The notes under the pieces were generated by a model. It searched no databases. It had not been told where the DNA came from and worked only from the letters and a program-made list of their open reading frames with translations. From Caproicibacterium argilliputei (GTDB taxonomy: Bacteria > Bacillota > Clostridia > Oscillospirales > Acutalibacteraceae), in NCBI RefSeq assembly GCF_029211325.2, contig NZ_CP135996.1, positions 1,178,001 through 1,242,000 of the forward strand: 64,000 bases of DNA. Reading direction: 5' to 3'. The stretch's first letter is position 1. Each line of letters begins with the position of its first letter. Made by a program: the position numbers and the translations under genes. Of this stretch, positions 33,963 to 43,670 are shown one piece after another.

Positions 33963-35296
33963 TAGGCGGGGATACTTTTGAGCATTTTAGCAAGCTGATA
34001 GAATTTCCCCTGCAAGTAGGTTTTGTTTTCCGACTGTGCCACGATATTAAGATGATCTGTATGTGTAATTTTTTCTATAAAGTTCCATGTTCCCTTTGCC
34101 GTGCCGGTCTTAAAAACGTATGTACCATCCTGCGCGGTGCCGTAAGATTCGTTGTAAAGGTCAGAAGAACCGCTGTGCGGACGAATTGCAGAGCGGACGC
34201 TGACAATGCCGTCGTTTTCCCACCAGGAACTGTCAATGGTTATATGACCGTATGCGTAGTTAACGTGCTGCCCCATATACAGGGAACTTCTCAGCAGCAG
34301 CGGCGTCATGTTTGCATAGGGCAGATAATTATGCGGCGCCAATGTGGAAGCATATGTGTCGGAGCAGGCGATGGAGAAGTAATAAATATCTTTCTGTGCT
34401 TTGGCATAAGCATTCAGCACAGCGGCTCCGTCGGTATCCAGGTCATAAACGCTCAGATCTTTGGTTTTGTTCCACAAGCCGCTTTCAGTCACGCGTTTCA
34501 AGTAGCTTTTGTAGGATTCTCCCGGCTGACGTTCCAGCCCCCATTGGTCAAGCTTAAAGTCCAAGCCCAGGTTTGTGTCATTGAGATTGGTGCCGGTCAG
34601 TGCGGCCAGTGCGGCAACGTAGCGGTGCAGCAGCGGCTCCAGCTTGTACTGGGTATCGTCGTATTGGCTGCCGTCGTGTGGGGTGGCAATGGTTGTAATG
34701 CTTGCAATCCAATGGCGGCATTTTCCTGTGAAAAGCGGACTGATTGATGCTGCGCCGGAAGAACGCTCTGCCGTGTCGCCATTTTCCAACAGCTGTGCCA
34801 GCATCCGAATGGTTTCACCGCCCATGCTGTGCCCAACCAAGTGCACTTTTACGGTGCTTTTTAGGTCATTCAGTTGTGGCAGAACACCGGCAAAGGTTCT
34901 GCCATACCTTGCGTGTCCGTACTTCTGTGCGTGTGCTGCGCCGTAATCGACCGTTCCGCCGACGAGGTAGGCATACAGTTCGCAGGCGCGATCCCAGTTG
35001 CTCGCCACCGGCCCGATCGAGGGCGTGTAAACCGTGTATCCCTTTTCCTCCAACAGCTGCCGCAGGCTGTTCTGACCGCCCCAATAGTTGGAGCGCGCAA
35101 TCTCGTCGTTTCCCCAGCCGAACAGCCCGTGCACCAGTACAATGGGGTAGGTATTGCCGGATGCGATTTCTTCGCTTGCGGCGGCTGTCGCCTGTGGGGA
35201 TGCGGCGCTGGCAGGCGCCGCAAGCGTGAGGCTTGCGCTGAGCGTAAAAGCCAGCAGCAGGCAAATAGGCTTTTTCAATCTGTAAATGTTCATCAT
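33962..35296 (-). CDS. Secreted lipase, family I.5/I.6-like
   Basis: 444 residues. Signal peptide (PICLLLAFTLSASLTLAAPASA), then an alpha/beta-hydrolase with oxyanion segment PIVLVHGLFGWGND and nucleophile Ser in GHSMGGE (near 157). The RSNYWGG segment and TIATPHDGSQYDD are typical of the Geobacillus/Staphylococcus lipase group, which also binds a zinc and a calcium ion. Candidate catalytic Asp lies in SVYDLDTDGA or DLNTD-like loop and His in the C-terminal THTDHLNIV. Extracellular triacylglycerol hydrolysis is expected. RBS AAAGGAGG before ATG 35296. The two consecutive ATGs leave the exact start open by one residue. Confidence 0.9.
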   Translation of the reverse strand: MMNIYRLKKPICLLLAFTLSASLTLAAPASAASPQATAAASEEIASGNTYPIVLVHGLFGWGNDEIARSNYWGGQNSLRQLLEEKGYTVYTPSIGPVASNWDRACELYAYLVGGTVDYGAAHAQKYGHARYGRTFAGVLPQLNDLKSTVKVHLVGHSMGGETIRMLAQLLENGDTAERSSGAASISPLFTGKCRHWIASITTIATPHDGSQYDDTQYKLEPLLHRYVAALAALTGTNLNDTNLGLDFKLDQWGLERQPGESYKSYLKRVTESGLWNKTKDLSVYDLDTDGAAVLNAYAKAQKDIYYFSIACSDTYASTLAPHNYLPYANMTPLLLRSSLYMGQHVNYAYGHITIDSSWWENDGIVSVRSAIRPHSGSSDLYNESYGTAQDGTYVFKTGTAKGTWNFIEKITHTDHLNIVAQSENKTYLQGKFYQLAKMLKSIPA

Positions 35297-35435
35297 TATA
35301 TTATCCTCCTTTGCAAATGCTTGTCTTATATTTTATTATAAATATTGGCTTGATATAGTAAATATACAATTTTGAGGATGTGTAAAGTTTTCGCATGATT
35401 TTCAAAAAAATCGAAAAACTTTTTGTGCGGAGCCC

Positions 35436-35494
35436 TTGACAAAGGGAAAGAAACTATGTATTATTGTATTAAGATATTAGTACAACAATACAAC
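35436..35494 (+). promoter_or_regulatory. Promoter and operator of the gntR-ABC operon
   Basis: TTGACA (35436-35441), 17-bp spacer, TATTAT (35459-35464). Directly downstream an imperfect dyad, TATTGT…TTAGTACAACAATA (about 35463-35490), covers the start point. YtrA-type GntR repressors usually bind such a dyad in front of their own operon. Confidence 0.7.
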
Positions 35495-35514
35495 GAAATA
35501 AAGGAGGCGGCGCA

Positions 35515-35895
35515 ATGGCATGGAGTCTATCGTCAGACCGTCCCATTTACGCACAGTTGGTCGAGCAGGTCAAACTGCGCATTGTGTCGGGGCTTTATCC
35601 GGCGGGCAGCAAGCTGCCCAGTGTGCGGGATCTGGCAGCAGAGGCGGCTGTGAATCCCAACACCATGCAGCGCGCTCTGGCGCAGCTTGAAACGGAGGGG
35701 CTGATTTTTCCGCAGCGTACCAGCGGCAGATTTGTTACACAGGAGGAGCAGAAGATTATGGAACTGAAGGCGAGCTTGGCGCAAAATGTGATCAGCGATT
35801 TTCTGACACAAATGGCCCGCTTGGGCTTCTCAAAAGAAGAAAGTGTCCATTTGGTGCAGACGGCTGAATACGACCAGGAAGAGGGGGAGATTTGA
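35515..35895 (+). CDS. GntR-family (YtrA subfamily) transcriptional repressor
   Basis: 126 residues. Winged helix of the GntR type (IYAQLVEQVKLRIVSGLYPAGSKLPSVRDLAAEAAVNPNTMQRALAQLETEGLI) with only a short C-terminal tail of about 50 residues, as in the YtrA subfamily that controls ABC transporter operons. RBS AAAGGAGG. Overlaps the ATPase start by one base. Likely represses itself and the two ABC genes; YtrA-type systems often respond to cell-envelope antibiotics. Confidence 0.92.
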   Translation: MAWSLSSDRPIYAQLVEQVKLRIVSGLYPAGSKLPSVRDLAAEAAVNPNTMQRALAQLETEGLIFPQRTSGRFVTQEEQKIMELKASLAQNVISDFLTQMARLGFSKEESVHLVQTAEYDQEEGEI

Positions 35896-36593
35896 TGGAA
35901 CCGATTTTACAGTGCAGCGGTCTTTGCAAAAATTACGCTGGAAAAGAAGCGCTGCGCGGCGTAGACTTGACTGTCGAGCGTGGGCGTATTGTGGGCCTGC
36001 TGGGGCCAAACGGCAGCGGCAAAACCACTTTGATTAAGCTGTGCAACGGCCTGCTCACACCTAGTTCCGGTGTGCTGACTATCAACGATATGCTTCCGGG
36101 ACCGGAAACTAAAAAAATTGTTTCTTATCTGCCGGAGCGAACCTATCTCAGCAACTGGATGTGCGTGAAGGATCTGCTGGATATGTTCAGTGATTTTTAT
36201 GATGATTTTGATAAGGCAAAAGCGCTGGATATGTTGCAGCGCCTGCATGTAAATACGGCAGATCGCCTGCGCACCATGAGCAAGGGTACCAAAGAAAAGG
36301 TGCAGCTGATTTTAGTCATGAGCCGCAGCGCACAGCTTTACCTGCTGGATGAGCCAATCGGCGGTGTGGACCCTGCCGCGCGGGATTACATCCTGCACAC
36401 GATTATCAACAACTACAATGAAAATGCCACCGTGCTGATTAGTACGCACTTGATTGCAGATGTCGAGTCTGTCTTGGATGAAGTCATTTTTATTAGCAAC
36501 GGCAGTCTGGTGCTGCACGCTTCCGTAGATGAGATTCGGGAGCATGAGGGCGCCAGCGTGGACGCTTACTTCCGGGAGGTATTCAAATGCTGA
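35895..36593 (+). CDS. ABC transporter ATPase of the GntR operon
   Basis: 232 residues from ATG 35895, which overlaps the regulator's stop (TGATG) after GAGGGGGAG. Walker A GPNGSGKTT near 38, signature segment TMSKGTKEKVQL (a degenerate LSGGQ as in YtrB/YtrE-like proteins), Walker B LYLLDEPIGGVDP. Exporter-type. Overlaps the permease by 7 bases. Confidence 0.92.
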   Translation: MEPILQCSGLCKNYAGKEALRGVDLTVERGRIVGLLGPNGSGKTTLIKLCNGLLTPSSGVLTINDMLPGPETKKIVSYLPERTYLSNWMCVKDLLDMFSDFYDDFDKAKALDMLQRLHVNTADRLRTMSKGTKEKVQLILVMSRSAQLYLLDEPIGGVDPAARDYILHTIINNYNENATVLISTHLIADVESVLDEVIFISNGSLVLHASVDEIREHEGASVDAYFREVFKC

Positions 36594-37414
36594 AGAAACT
36601 GATTAAGTATGACCTGAAAGCCACTTCCCGCGGTTTTGGCGTTCTGTATATTATTGTTTTGGCGCTGGCAGTTTTGGCTGCAATTTTTGACGCAGCGTGC
36701 AACCGGCTGGCGAATGGCGGAAATTTTGACCCGCTGCGTGTGGCACAGGGGATTTTTGTCGTGCTGTATTGTCTAGCTCTGTTTGGCGTTAACCTTTTTA
36801 CCGTTTTAATCTGTATGCGTTTTTATTACGACAACCTTTTTAAGGATGAGGGCTACTTGATGCACACACTGCCTGTTACGCCGGCAAAGCTGATTTGGAG
36901 CAAAGTCATCATCAGTGCGGTGTGGGGTATTGTGACCACGTTGGTTTCCCTGCTGAGCCTGCTGATTCTCGGCGGCGAGGTCGGGCATCTTGCGCCGAAT
37001 TGGTATCGGCTGGATTTTTCTTGGTTGGGGGAGCATTCGGCATATATTGGTACAACTTTGATGGGAATTGCCACGGTGGTTGTCGGCGTTGTTTTTCTGG
37101 AACTGTGGATTTGCGCGTCCCTGAGCATCGGCAGTCTGCTGCCTAAGCATCACCGCGCGATCAGCGTGGGAATGATCATCGCGTTTGGCGTAGTGCATGT
37201 GGTTCTGCTTATCTGGGTAATTTCTCAGATTTCTGCTCTGCCGGAGAGCAGCGGAATGACGCAGTTTTTCCATGCCTTGAACGTGCAACAGGACGGCAGC
37301 GCATTCGTGGCTGACATTGTTATGGCGTGCGTTTCTGCTTATATGATACTGTTCAGTGTGCTGTACTTTGCCGTTACGCAGTCCATCATGAAAAACCACC
37401 TGAATTTGGAGTAA
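36587..37414 (+). CDS. ABC transporter permease of the GntR operon
   Basis: 275 residues with six membrane helices (about 17-40, 58-82, 105-128, 150-175, 188-212, 240-262). Starts inside the ATPase gene. Central GYLMHTLPVTPAKLIWSKV motif, common in ABC-2 permeases of YtrA operons. Probably forms a homodimer with the ATPase. Substrate unknown. Confidence 0.88.
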   Translation: MLKKLIKYDLKATSRGFGVLYIIVLALAVLAAIFDAACNRLANGGNFDPLRVAQGIFVVLYCLALFGVNLFTVLICMRFYYDNLFKDEGYLMHTLPVTPAKLIWSKVIISAVWGIVTTLVSLLSLLILGGEVGHLAPNWYRLDFSWLGEHSAYIGTTLMGIATVVVGVVFLELWICASLSIGSLLPKHHRAISVGMIIAFGVVHVVLLIWVISQISALPESSGMTQFFHALNVQQDGSAFVADIVMACVSAYMILFSVLYFAVTQSIMKNHLNLE

Positions 37415-37439
37415 ACAGTGGGAAAGGGAGGCCGTACAC

Positions 37440-37577
37440 ATGAAAACCGTGTTTTTTGATACGCTCTGGTACTATGCAGTCGGGTTGCCTCTGTGTTTCC
37501 TTTTTGGTACGGTTCTTCTGCTGAAAGCGAAGCTGGGGCAGCTGTCCCTGCTCCATGGCGCCAGACAGCAAATTTGA
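37440..37577 (+). CDS. Small single-helix membrane protein
   Basis: 45 residues, ATG 37440 with AAGGGAGG at proper spacing, 25 bases after the permease stop, so probably the fourth gene of the GntR operon. One membrane helix (WYYAVGLPLCFLFGTVLLL) followed by a short basic tail. The stop codon falls inside an overlapping frame at 37555 that would extend the protein by about 60 residues if a frameshift were present. Function unknown. Confidence 0.6.
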   Translation: MKTVFFDTLWYYAVGLPLCFLFGTVLLLKAKLGQLSLLHGARQQI

Positions 37578-37740
37578 TTTTCGGGGCGTGGCCAATGCAG
37601 GTACACGGAAGACCGATTTTGCAACGCAGGGTACGGATAAACCGCTGTCCAAGCGGGTTTTTGCAAGGGTAAGCGGTGGCTTTTCGCAGGAGATTCGTGC
37701 GCAAATCAATGCCGGAGATCTGGATTTAAAAATTGCATAA
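37555..37740 (+). CDS. Possible 61-residue protein overlapping the small membrane gene
   Basis: Starts at ATG 37555 within the end of the preceding frame. The sequence is protein-like (MAPDSKFDFRGVANAGTRKTDF…AQINAGDLDLKIA), but no ribosome binding site precedes it. It may be translated by coupling, be the C-terminal part of the membrane protein after a frameshift, or not be expressed. Confidence 0.35.
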   Translation: MAPDSKFDFRGVANAGTRKTDFATQGTDKPLSKRVFARVSGGFSQEIRAQINAGDLDLKIA

Positions 37741-37770
37741 GGGTGTTTCAAGAACGCCAGTACACTAACT

Positions 37771-37797
37771 TTAGCACTCTTTTTAAAAGAGTGCTAA
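37771..37797 (+). promoter_or_regulatory. CIRCE element (HrcA operator) upstream of clpB
   Basis: TTAGCACTC, nine bases, GAGTGCTAA: an exact match to the CIRCE consensus, 150 bases before the clpB start. HrcA binding here represses transcription until heat shock. hrcA itself is not in the window. Confidence 0.97.
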
Positions 37798-37947
37798 AGT
37801 TCTATATCTGTACATTTTTTGGACATGATGTGTTCACAAACTCTGGATATACTAACTCCTGTACACCAAAGGAAAGCTTCCGCAGCGAAGCTGTTCCGGC
37901 GCCGTTTAGCGCTTTTGAAGCTGCTTCTTTTGAAGGAGTGAGATACC

Positions 37948-40560
37948 ATGAATGCACAAAATTTCACACAAAAATCATTGGATGCCGTGCAGCGCGCGCA
38001 GAGTCTGGCGCTTTCGCATGACAATATGCAGATTGAGCAGGCGCACCTGCTCAGCGCACTGCTGACACAGGAAAACGGCCTGATTCCGCAGCTGCTGAAA
38101 AAGTTAAACGTGGACGCACAGGCGTTTCTGAACGCGGTGGACGGTGCGATTGAAAAAATTCCCGGCGTTTCCGGGCCGGGCCGCGAGCCGGGACAGATTT
38201 ACATTTCCCATGATGTGGACACCGCACTGACCGAAGCGGAGTCTGCCGCCAAGCGGATGAGTGATGAGTATGTTTCCGTAGAACATCTGTTTATCGGCTT
38301 GCTGCGCAAGGCAGACGATACACTGAAAAAGCTGTTCCGTGACTTCGGCATTACCGAGAGTCGGTTTCTGGGGGTGCTTTCCAGTGTGCGCGGCAACACG
38401 CGTGTGACCAGCGACAGCCCGGAAGAAACCTACGACGCGCTTTCCAAGTATGCGACCGATCTGGTGCAGGCGGCACGTGAACAAAAGCTTGACCCGGTCA
38501 TCGGCCGCGACTCTGAAATCCGCGACACCATTCGGATTTTGTCCCGGAAAACCAAAAATAACCCGGTGCTCATTGGCGAACCGGGTGTCGGCAAAACCGC
38601 CATTGCGGAAGGGCTTGCGCAGCGAATCGTGCGAGGCGATGTGCCGAACAACCTCAAAGACCACAAGTTGTATTCGCTTGACATGGGCGCATTGGTGGCT
38701 GGCGCAAAGTACCGCGGCGAGTTTGAGGAACGTTTTAAGGCAGTGCTCAACGAAGTGAAAAAGTCAGAAGGCCGCGTCATTTTGTTTATCGATGAGTTGC
38801 ACACTATTGTCGGCGCGGGAAAAACAGAGGGCAGCATGGACGCCGGCAATCTGCTCAAGCCCATGCTGGCGCGTGGCGAGCTGCACTGCATCGGCGCAAC
38901 CACCCTTAATGAATATCACCAGTACATCGAAAAGGATGCCGCCTTGGAACGCCGCTTTCAGCCGGTGATGGTGGATGAGCCGAGCGTGGAAGACACGGTG
39001 TCTATCCTGCGCGGCTTAAAAGAACGGTATGAGGTGTTCCATGGTGTTAAGATTACCGACCAGGCACTGATTGCCGCCGCAACGCTTTCCAATCGGTACA
39101 TTTCCGACCGCTTTCTGCCGGACAAAGCGATTGACCTGGTAGATGAGGCTTGCGCCACTGTCCGTACGGAAATTGACTCTATGCCGAGCGAACTGGATGA
39201 TGTGTCGCGTAAAATCATGCAGTTGGAAATCGAAGAGGCTGCGCTGAAAAAAGAGGACGACCGCCTCAGCCAGCAGCATCTGGTGGATTTGCAGAAAGAA
39301 CTGGCGGAGCTGCGCGAACGTTTCAAGGAAATGAAGGCGCAGTGGGAAAACGAAAAGCAGGATATTGAGGCCGTACAGAAGCTTCGCTCAGATATAGAAC
39401 ACTGCAACGCGGAAATCGAGCAGGCACAGCGTGATTATGACCTGAACAAAGCAGCGGAACTCAAGTACGGCAAACTGCCGCAGATGCAGAAAGCGCTGGA
39501 GGAAGCGGAGCAGCAGGCGGAGAAAAACGACCATCAGCTGCTGCGCGACCGTGTGGATGAGGAAGAAGTGGCACGCATTGTCGGGCGCTGGACGGGCATT
39601 CCGGTCAGCCGCTTGATGGAGGGCGAACGCGGCAAACTGCTGCGTCTGCCGGAAACGCTGCATCAGCGTGTGATTGGGCAGGACGAAGCGGTGCAGAAAG
39701 TCAGCGAAGCCATTCTGCGTTCGCGCGCGGGCATTCAGGACCCGAACCGTCCCATCGGTTCGTTCCTGTTCCTCGGCCCGACCGGCGTGGGTAAAACCGA
39801 ACTGGCAAAAGCGCTTGCGCAGACGCTGTTTGACGATGAGCGCAGCATGGTGCGGATTGATATGTCGGAATATATGGAGAAGTACAGTGTATCGCGCTTA
39901 ATCGGTGCGCCTCCGGGGTATGTCGGGTACGAAGAGGGCGGCCAGCTGACCGAAGCGGTTCGCCGCAAGCCCTACAGTGTGGTGCTGTTTGACGAAGTCG
40001 AAAAGGCGCATCCGGATGTGTTTAATATTCTGCTGCAGGTGCTGGATGACGGCCGCATTACCGACAGTCAGGGGCGCACGGTGGATTTTAAAAACACGAT
40101 TCTGATTTTGACCTCCAACTTAGGTTCGCAGCAGATTCTGGAGGGGATTCAGCCGGATGGTACCATCAGCGAGGAAGCCCGCAAGCAGGTGCAGGCGCAG
40201 CTGCGTGTGCAGTTCCGTCCGGAGTTTCTGAACCGTTTGGATGAAATTGTATTCTATAAGCCGCTTGGGAAAGCTGAGATTAACCAAATTGTCGACCTGC
40301 AGATTGCGTCTTTGCGCCGCAGGCTGGCAGACCGCGAGCTGGATGTGGGGCTGACCGATGCCGCCCGTGCCTATGTGGTGGAGCAGGGTTACGACCCGGT
40401 GTACGGCGCGCGTCCGCTGAAACGTTTTCTGCAGTCGAAAGTGGAAACTCTGATTGCAAAAAAAATGATTGCGGGCGACCTTGCGCCGCGCTCAACCATT
40501 CGCATTGATTATGACGGCAAGCAGTTGACAGCAGGCACAGTTTATAACGCGGAAGTGTAA
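37948..40560 (+). CDS. clpB: Chaperone ClpB (protein disaggregase)
   Basis: 870 residues. N-domain repeats (about 1-145), first AAA+ module with Walker [10 protein letters not shown] near 210 and Walker [11 protein letters not shown], the long coiled-coil middle domain (about 410-530), and a second AAA+ module with Walker [10 protein letters not shown] near 610 and Walker [14 protein letters not shown]. The middle domain and lack of an IGF/IGL loop distinguish it from ClpC/ClpA. It rescues aggregated proteins with DnaK. RBS AAGGAG. CIRCE upstream, terminator downstream, single gene. Confidence 0.97.
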   Translation: MNAQNFTQKSLDAVQRAQSLALSHDNMQIEQAHLLSALLTQENGLIPQLLKKLNVDAQAFLNAVDGAIEKIPGVSGPGREPGQIYISHDVDTALTEAESAAKRMSDEYVSVEHLFIGLLRKADDTLKKLFRDFGITESRFLGVLSSVRGNTRVTSDSPEETYDALSKYATDLVQAAREQKLDPVIGRDSEIRDTIRILSRKTKNNPVLIGEPGVGKTAIAEGLAQRIVRGDVPNNLKDHKLYSLDMGALVAGAKYRGEFEERFKAVLNEVKKSEGRVILFIDELHTIVGAGKTEGSMDAGNLLKPMLARGELHCIGATTLNEYHQYIEKDAALERRFQPVMVDEPSVEDTVSILRGLKERYEVFHGVKITDQALIAAATLSNRYISDRFLPDKAIDLVDEACATVRTEIDSMPSELDDVSRKIMQLEIEEAALKKEDDRLSQQHLVDLQKELAELRERFKEMKAQWENEKQDIEAVQKLRSDIEHCNAEIEQAQRDYDLNKAAELKYGKLPQMQKALEEAEQQAEKNDHQLLRDRVDEEEVARIVGRWTGIPVSRLMEGERGKLLRLPETLHQRVIGQDEAVQKVSEAILRSRAGIQDPNRPIGSFLFLGPTGVGKTELAKALAQTLFDDERSMVRIDMSEYMEKYSVSRLIGAPPGYVGYEEGGQLTEAVRRKPYSVVLFDEVEKAHPDVFNILLQVLDDGRITDSQGRTVDFKNTILILTSNLGSQQILEGIQPDGTISEEARKQVQAQLRVQFRPEFLNRLDEIVFYKPLGKAEINQIVDLQIASLRRRLADRELDVGLTDAARAYVVEQGYDPVYGARPLKRFLQSKVETLIAKKMIAGDLAPRSTIRIDYDGKQLTAGTVYNAEV

Positions 40561-40565
40561 CAGCA

Positions 40566-40610
40566 GAAGACGGGAAGCAGAATCGGCTTGCTTCCCGTCT
40601 TTTTCTTTAC
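40566..40610 (+). terminator. Intrinsic terminator of clpB
   Basis: AAGACGGGAAGC pairs with GCTTCCCGTCTT, followed by TTTTCTTT. Confidence 0.92.
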
Positions 40611-40620
40611 AGAATCTTTA

Positions 40621-40648
40621 TTGACAAAATCTGAAAATCAGGTATGCT
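40621..40648 (+). promoter_or_regulatory. Promoter of the ABC exporter at 40706
   Basis: TTGACA (40621-40626), 16-bp spacer, TATGCT (40643-40648), about 57 bases upstream of the ATPase start. Confidence 0.55.
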
Positions 40649-40705
40649 TTTAATAAGACACTGATTATCGCACAGAATGCGGAACTGGAGGCCAGGAGAA
40701 GGCGG

Positions 40706-41614
40706 ATGGATGCAATATTTACGGAAAGACTGACTAAGTCGTTTGACGGCAGGGCAAATGCACTGGATACACTGAGCATAACCGTTCCCGAGGGGGCGGC
40801 GTTTGCGCTGCTTGGTGGGAACGGTGCAGGAAAGACCACAGCGGTCAAACTACTGGCAGGGCTGCTGACACCGACAAGCGGTTACAGCGAAATTTTAGGG
40901 GTTAACCCTATGAAAAAGTCAGCGCGCCTGCACAAGGTGTGCGGTGTGGTCACGCCGTCAGCCCGGATGTATGCCTGTATGACCGGGCAGGAAAATCTGG
41001 CGTTTTTCGGCGAAGCGGCGGGCATGAAAAATACGGACGCGCAGACCCGCACAGCGGAACTGATGAAAGAGCTTGGCATCTGGCAGGCGCGGGATCTGCC
41101 GGTCAGCGAATTTCCCACTGGCATGCTGCAGCGCCTTTCTTTGGCAAGGGCGCTTATGACGCACCCCAGGGTGTTGCTGCTGGACGAACCGACGGTGGGG
41201 TTGGACACAGAGGGTGCAGAGGCCATGGTCGGCGTGATTTCCGGTTTGGTCAAAAAAGAGGGCGTCACGGTTTTCCTCTGCACGCACCACTTTCTGTATG
41301 CCCAGCAACTTTGCACCGAATACGGAATTTTGAGCAAGGGCAGTCTGATTGCCGGCGGTACGCTGGAGGTACTGTGCCGCAAAGCGGGCTGCCGAATCCG
41401 CGCCGGGTTCCGTCTGCCGCCGCAGGATGCCTTGGGCGGCTTTACGCAGGGTGCCGACGATTTTTGGGAAAAGGAAATTGAGCAGGAGGAGGAGATGCCG
41501 GAATTGCTGCGGCGCGCCGTGGCAGAGGGGCACGATATCTATGAAGCCAGACTGTGCAGGCCTACGCTGGCGGATGCATACATGGCACTGTTGGGAAAGG
41601 AGAGATCATTGTGA
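40706..41614 (+). CDS. ABC transporter ATPase (NatA-like)
   Basis: 302 residues. Walker A GGNGAGKTT near 40, the signature region EFPTGMLQRLSLARAL (in place of LSGGMKQR), Walker B VLLLDEPTVGLDT, then an extended C-terminal region of about 90 residues. Export-type ATPase of the NatA/DrrA group. Coupled to the permease by GTGA. Substrate unknown. Confidence 0.92.
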   Translation: MDAIFTERLTKSFDGRANALDTLSITVPEGAAFALLGGNGAGKTTAVKLLAGLLTPTSGYSEILGVNPMKKSARLHKVCGVVTPSARMYACMTGQENLAFFGEAAGMKNTDAQTRTAELMKELGIWQARDLPVSEFPTGMLQRLSLARALMTHPRVLLLDEPTVGLDTEGAEAMVGVISGLVKKEGVTVFLCTHHFLYAQQLCTEYGILSKGSLIAGGTLEVLCRKAGCRIRAGFRLPPQDALGGFTQGADDFWEKEIEQEEEMPELLRRAVAEGHDIYEARLCRPTLADAYMALLGKERSL

Positions 41615-42432
41615 AACTGCCGAAATTCCTGCGCCGCCTGCTGAATGGGCGCCAGATGGTCTTGATTAAGAAAGATTTTCGGGAAATGTGGTACAATCCT
41701 GTGGTGCGTTCCATGCTGGTCGTTGTACCGCTTGTGTTTGTGGTGCTGCTTCCCATTTTGTTTATGGTGCTTGCCAACCTGCTGCCGGCTTCCAGTGTGT
41801 CCGGCATGGAGCAAATGCGCACTCTGCTTTCGGAAAAGCAGAGTTATATGAATGACCGGCAGTCCCTGTTTTACATTTATTCGGATTGCCTTGCGCCCAT
41901 GCTGTACCTGATTGTGCCGCTGATGACCGCGTGCGTCACAGCAGCCAGCAGTTTTGTCGGGGAAAAAGAGCGCGGAACGATTGAAACGCTTTTTCTGACA
42001 CCGCTGACTACCAGAGAGATTTTTAACTCGAAAGTGCTGGGATGTGTGGGCCTTTCCGCTTTGGTGTCCCTGCTTTCCTTTGTTTTGTATGCCATCGTCA
42101 TGTCCATTGGCGATATTCTGCTGGGGGTAACGGCTTTTTTGGCAGATCCCATCTGGCTGCCCATGGTGTTTTTGCTTTCGCCGGCACTGATTTTGTTTGG
42201 GGTGCTGTTTATGGTGCTGGTGTCGGGGCGCAGCCACAGCTTTATGGAATCGGTACAGATTTGTGGCTATGTCCTGCTGCCACTGATTCTTTTGTATGTA
42301 GGGCAGTTTACGGGAACATTCCGCCTAACTGTGCTGCATTACCTGCTGCTTGGTCTGCTGATTGGTGCGGTGGACTGTGTTATCTGGAAAATCACCTCCG
42401 CGCATTTTACACCGGAAAAATTGCTGCGCTGA
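41611..42432 (+). CDS. ABC-2 type permease (NatB-like)
   Basis: 273 residues from GTG 41611, which overlaps the ATPase stop and follows AAAGGAGAG. Six helices (about 37-58, 100-122, 150-175, 190-212, 222-240, 248-265) and the ABC-2 hallmark GEKERGTIETLFLTPLTTREIFNSKVLG after the second helix. With the ATPase it forms an exporter. Confidence 0.9.
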   Translation: MKLPKFLRRLLNGRQMVLIKKDFREMWYNPVVRSMLVVVPLVFVVLLPILFMVLANLLPASSVSGMEQMRTLLSEKQSYMNDRQSLFYIYSDCLAPMLYLIVPLMTACVTAASSFVGEKERGTIETLFLTPLTTREIFNSKVLGCVGLSALVSLLSFVLYAIVMSIGDILLGVTAFLADPIWLPMVFLLSPALILFGVLFMVLVSGRSHSFMESVQICGYVLLPLILLYVGQFTGTFRLTVLHYLLLGLLIGAVDCVIWKITSAHFTPEKLLR

Positions 42433-42473
42433 CAAAAATGAACCGTTTTCGCATACCTGCGCTGTCACTCAGG

Positions 42474-42502
42474 TTGATTCCCATGCCGTTTTGTTCTATA
42501 AT
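42474..42502 (+). promoter_or_regulatory. Promoter of the PHP phosphoesterase gene
   Basis: TTGATT (42474-42479), 17-bp spacer, TATAAT (42497-42502), about 40 bases before the start codon. Confidence 0.65.
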
Positions 42503-42544
42503 AAGATAGAATGATTTGGTATAAGGAAAAGAGGAGGTCTTTTT

Positions 42545-43378
42545 TTGGCGGCGGATTTGCATTGCCACACAAAAATGTCAGATGGCACATTAAGTATTGA
42601 GGAACTGGTGATGCTGGCGAAAAAGCGCGGACTGGACACCATTGCGGTAACGGACCATGATACTTTTGCCGGTGCCGGTCGGGCGGTGATTTACGGAAAA
42701 AGAAAGGGCGTTGAGGTGATTCCGGGCGCGGAATTTTCCACTACAGACGGTAAAACGGGGCGCAAAGCGCATATTCTCTGCTACTGCTGTCCGCACCCCG
42801 ACAGACTGCTGGGGCTGTGCCACAGCATTGCGGAAACACGAAAGCGTGCAACATTGGTCATGCTGCAGAAGGTCTTGCGGCTGTACCGCCTGCCGGTAGA
42901 GATGATTACCCACCGGGCACAGGGGAGCACCAATATTTACAAGCAGCACATCATGCACGCACTGATGGATGCCGGTTATGCAGATTCCATTTACGGGGAT
43001 TTGTATGACCGGCTATTTTCCCCACACGAAGGAGTCGCCTATGTACCGGTGAAGTATCCGGAAACACGGGATGTTATTCGCCAGATTCACGAGGCGGGCG
43101 GTCTGGCGGTTTTGGCACATCCGGCGGAGTATGACAGCTACGATCTTTTGCTGGAGTTGTGCTCGTCCCGCTTGATTGATGGCATCGAGGTTTCCCATCC
43201 GCGCAGTGTGCCGGAAGATGAAAAATGTTTCTGCGCGCTTGCAAAGCAGTACGGGCTGATTATGACCGGCGGCTCGGACTTTCACGGGATGTATTCCCAG
43301 CAGATGAAGCCGCTTGGCAGTTGTACAACGGACGAGGCACAGCTGAGTCTTATGAAACGTATGGCGCAAAGCGCTTAA
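42545..43378 (+). CDS. PHP-domain phosphoesterase (YciV/TrpH-like)
   Basis: 277 residues from TTG 42545 (AGGAGGT upstream), opening AADLHCHTKMSDGTLSIEELV. PHP metal-binding motifs: HCH near 5-7, D in TDHDTFAG, E in IPGAEFST, H in AHILCY, then H in LAHPAEYD and GSDFHGM. Members of this group hydrolyse nucleoside 3',5'-bisphosphates or short RNA 5' ends. Followed 29 bases later by the TSCPD gene, probably in one operon. Confidence 0.9.
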   Translation: MAADLHCHTKMSDGTLSIEELVMLAKKRGLDTIAVTDHDTFAGAGRAVIYGKRKGVEVIPGAEFSTTDGKTGRKAHILCYCCPHPDRLLGLCHSIAETRKRATLVMLQKVLRLYRLPVEMITHRAQGSTNIYKQHIMHALMDAGYADSIYGDLYDRLFSPHEGVAYVPVKYPETRDVIRQIHEAGGLAVLAHPAEYDSYDLLLELCSSRLIDGIEVSHPRSVPEDEKCFCALAKQYGLIMTGGSDFHGMYSQQMKPLGSCTTDEAQLSLMKRMAQSA

Positions 43379-43406
43379 ACATAGTTTGCGTTTGGAGGGA
43401 TTGACC

Positions 43407-43658
43407 ATGGAAGAATATCGTTACAAGACAAAGGGAACCTGCTCCCGCGAAATTCGCCTGCAGTTGGACGGCGATGTGGTTCAGAATGTTCAGGTTATCG
43501 GCGGCTGCGACGGCAACCTAAAGGGCATCAGCGCCCTGGTAAAGGGCATGAAGGCAGACGAAGTGATTCGCAGATGCAGCGGGATTCGCTGCGGCAGTAA
43601 GTCGACTTCCTGCCCGGATCAGTTGGCGCAGGCACTGCGGGAAGCCCTGCACCGGTAA
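43407..43658 (+). CDS. TSCPD-domain protein (TIGR03905 family)
   Basis: 83 residues from ATG 43407 (TTGGAGGGA). The small Cys-containing domain ends in the name-giving CxSKSTSCPDQL motif, with Cys in GTCSREI, GGCDGNL and RRCSGIRCG, likely a metal site. Related domains occur in NrdJ-type ribonucleotide reductases. Function as a stand-alone protein is unknown. Confidence 0.9.
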   Translation: MEEYRYKTKGTCSREIRLQLDGDVVQNVQVIGGCDGNLKGISALVKGMKADEVIRRCSGIRCGSKSTSCPDQLAQALREALHR

Positions 43659-43670
43659 ACAGCAGGACAA

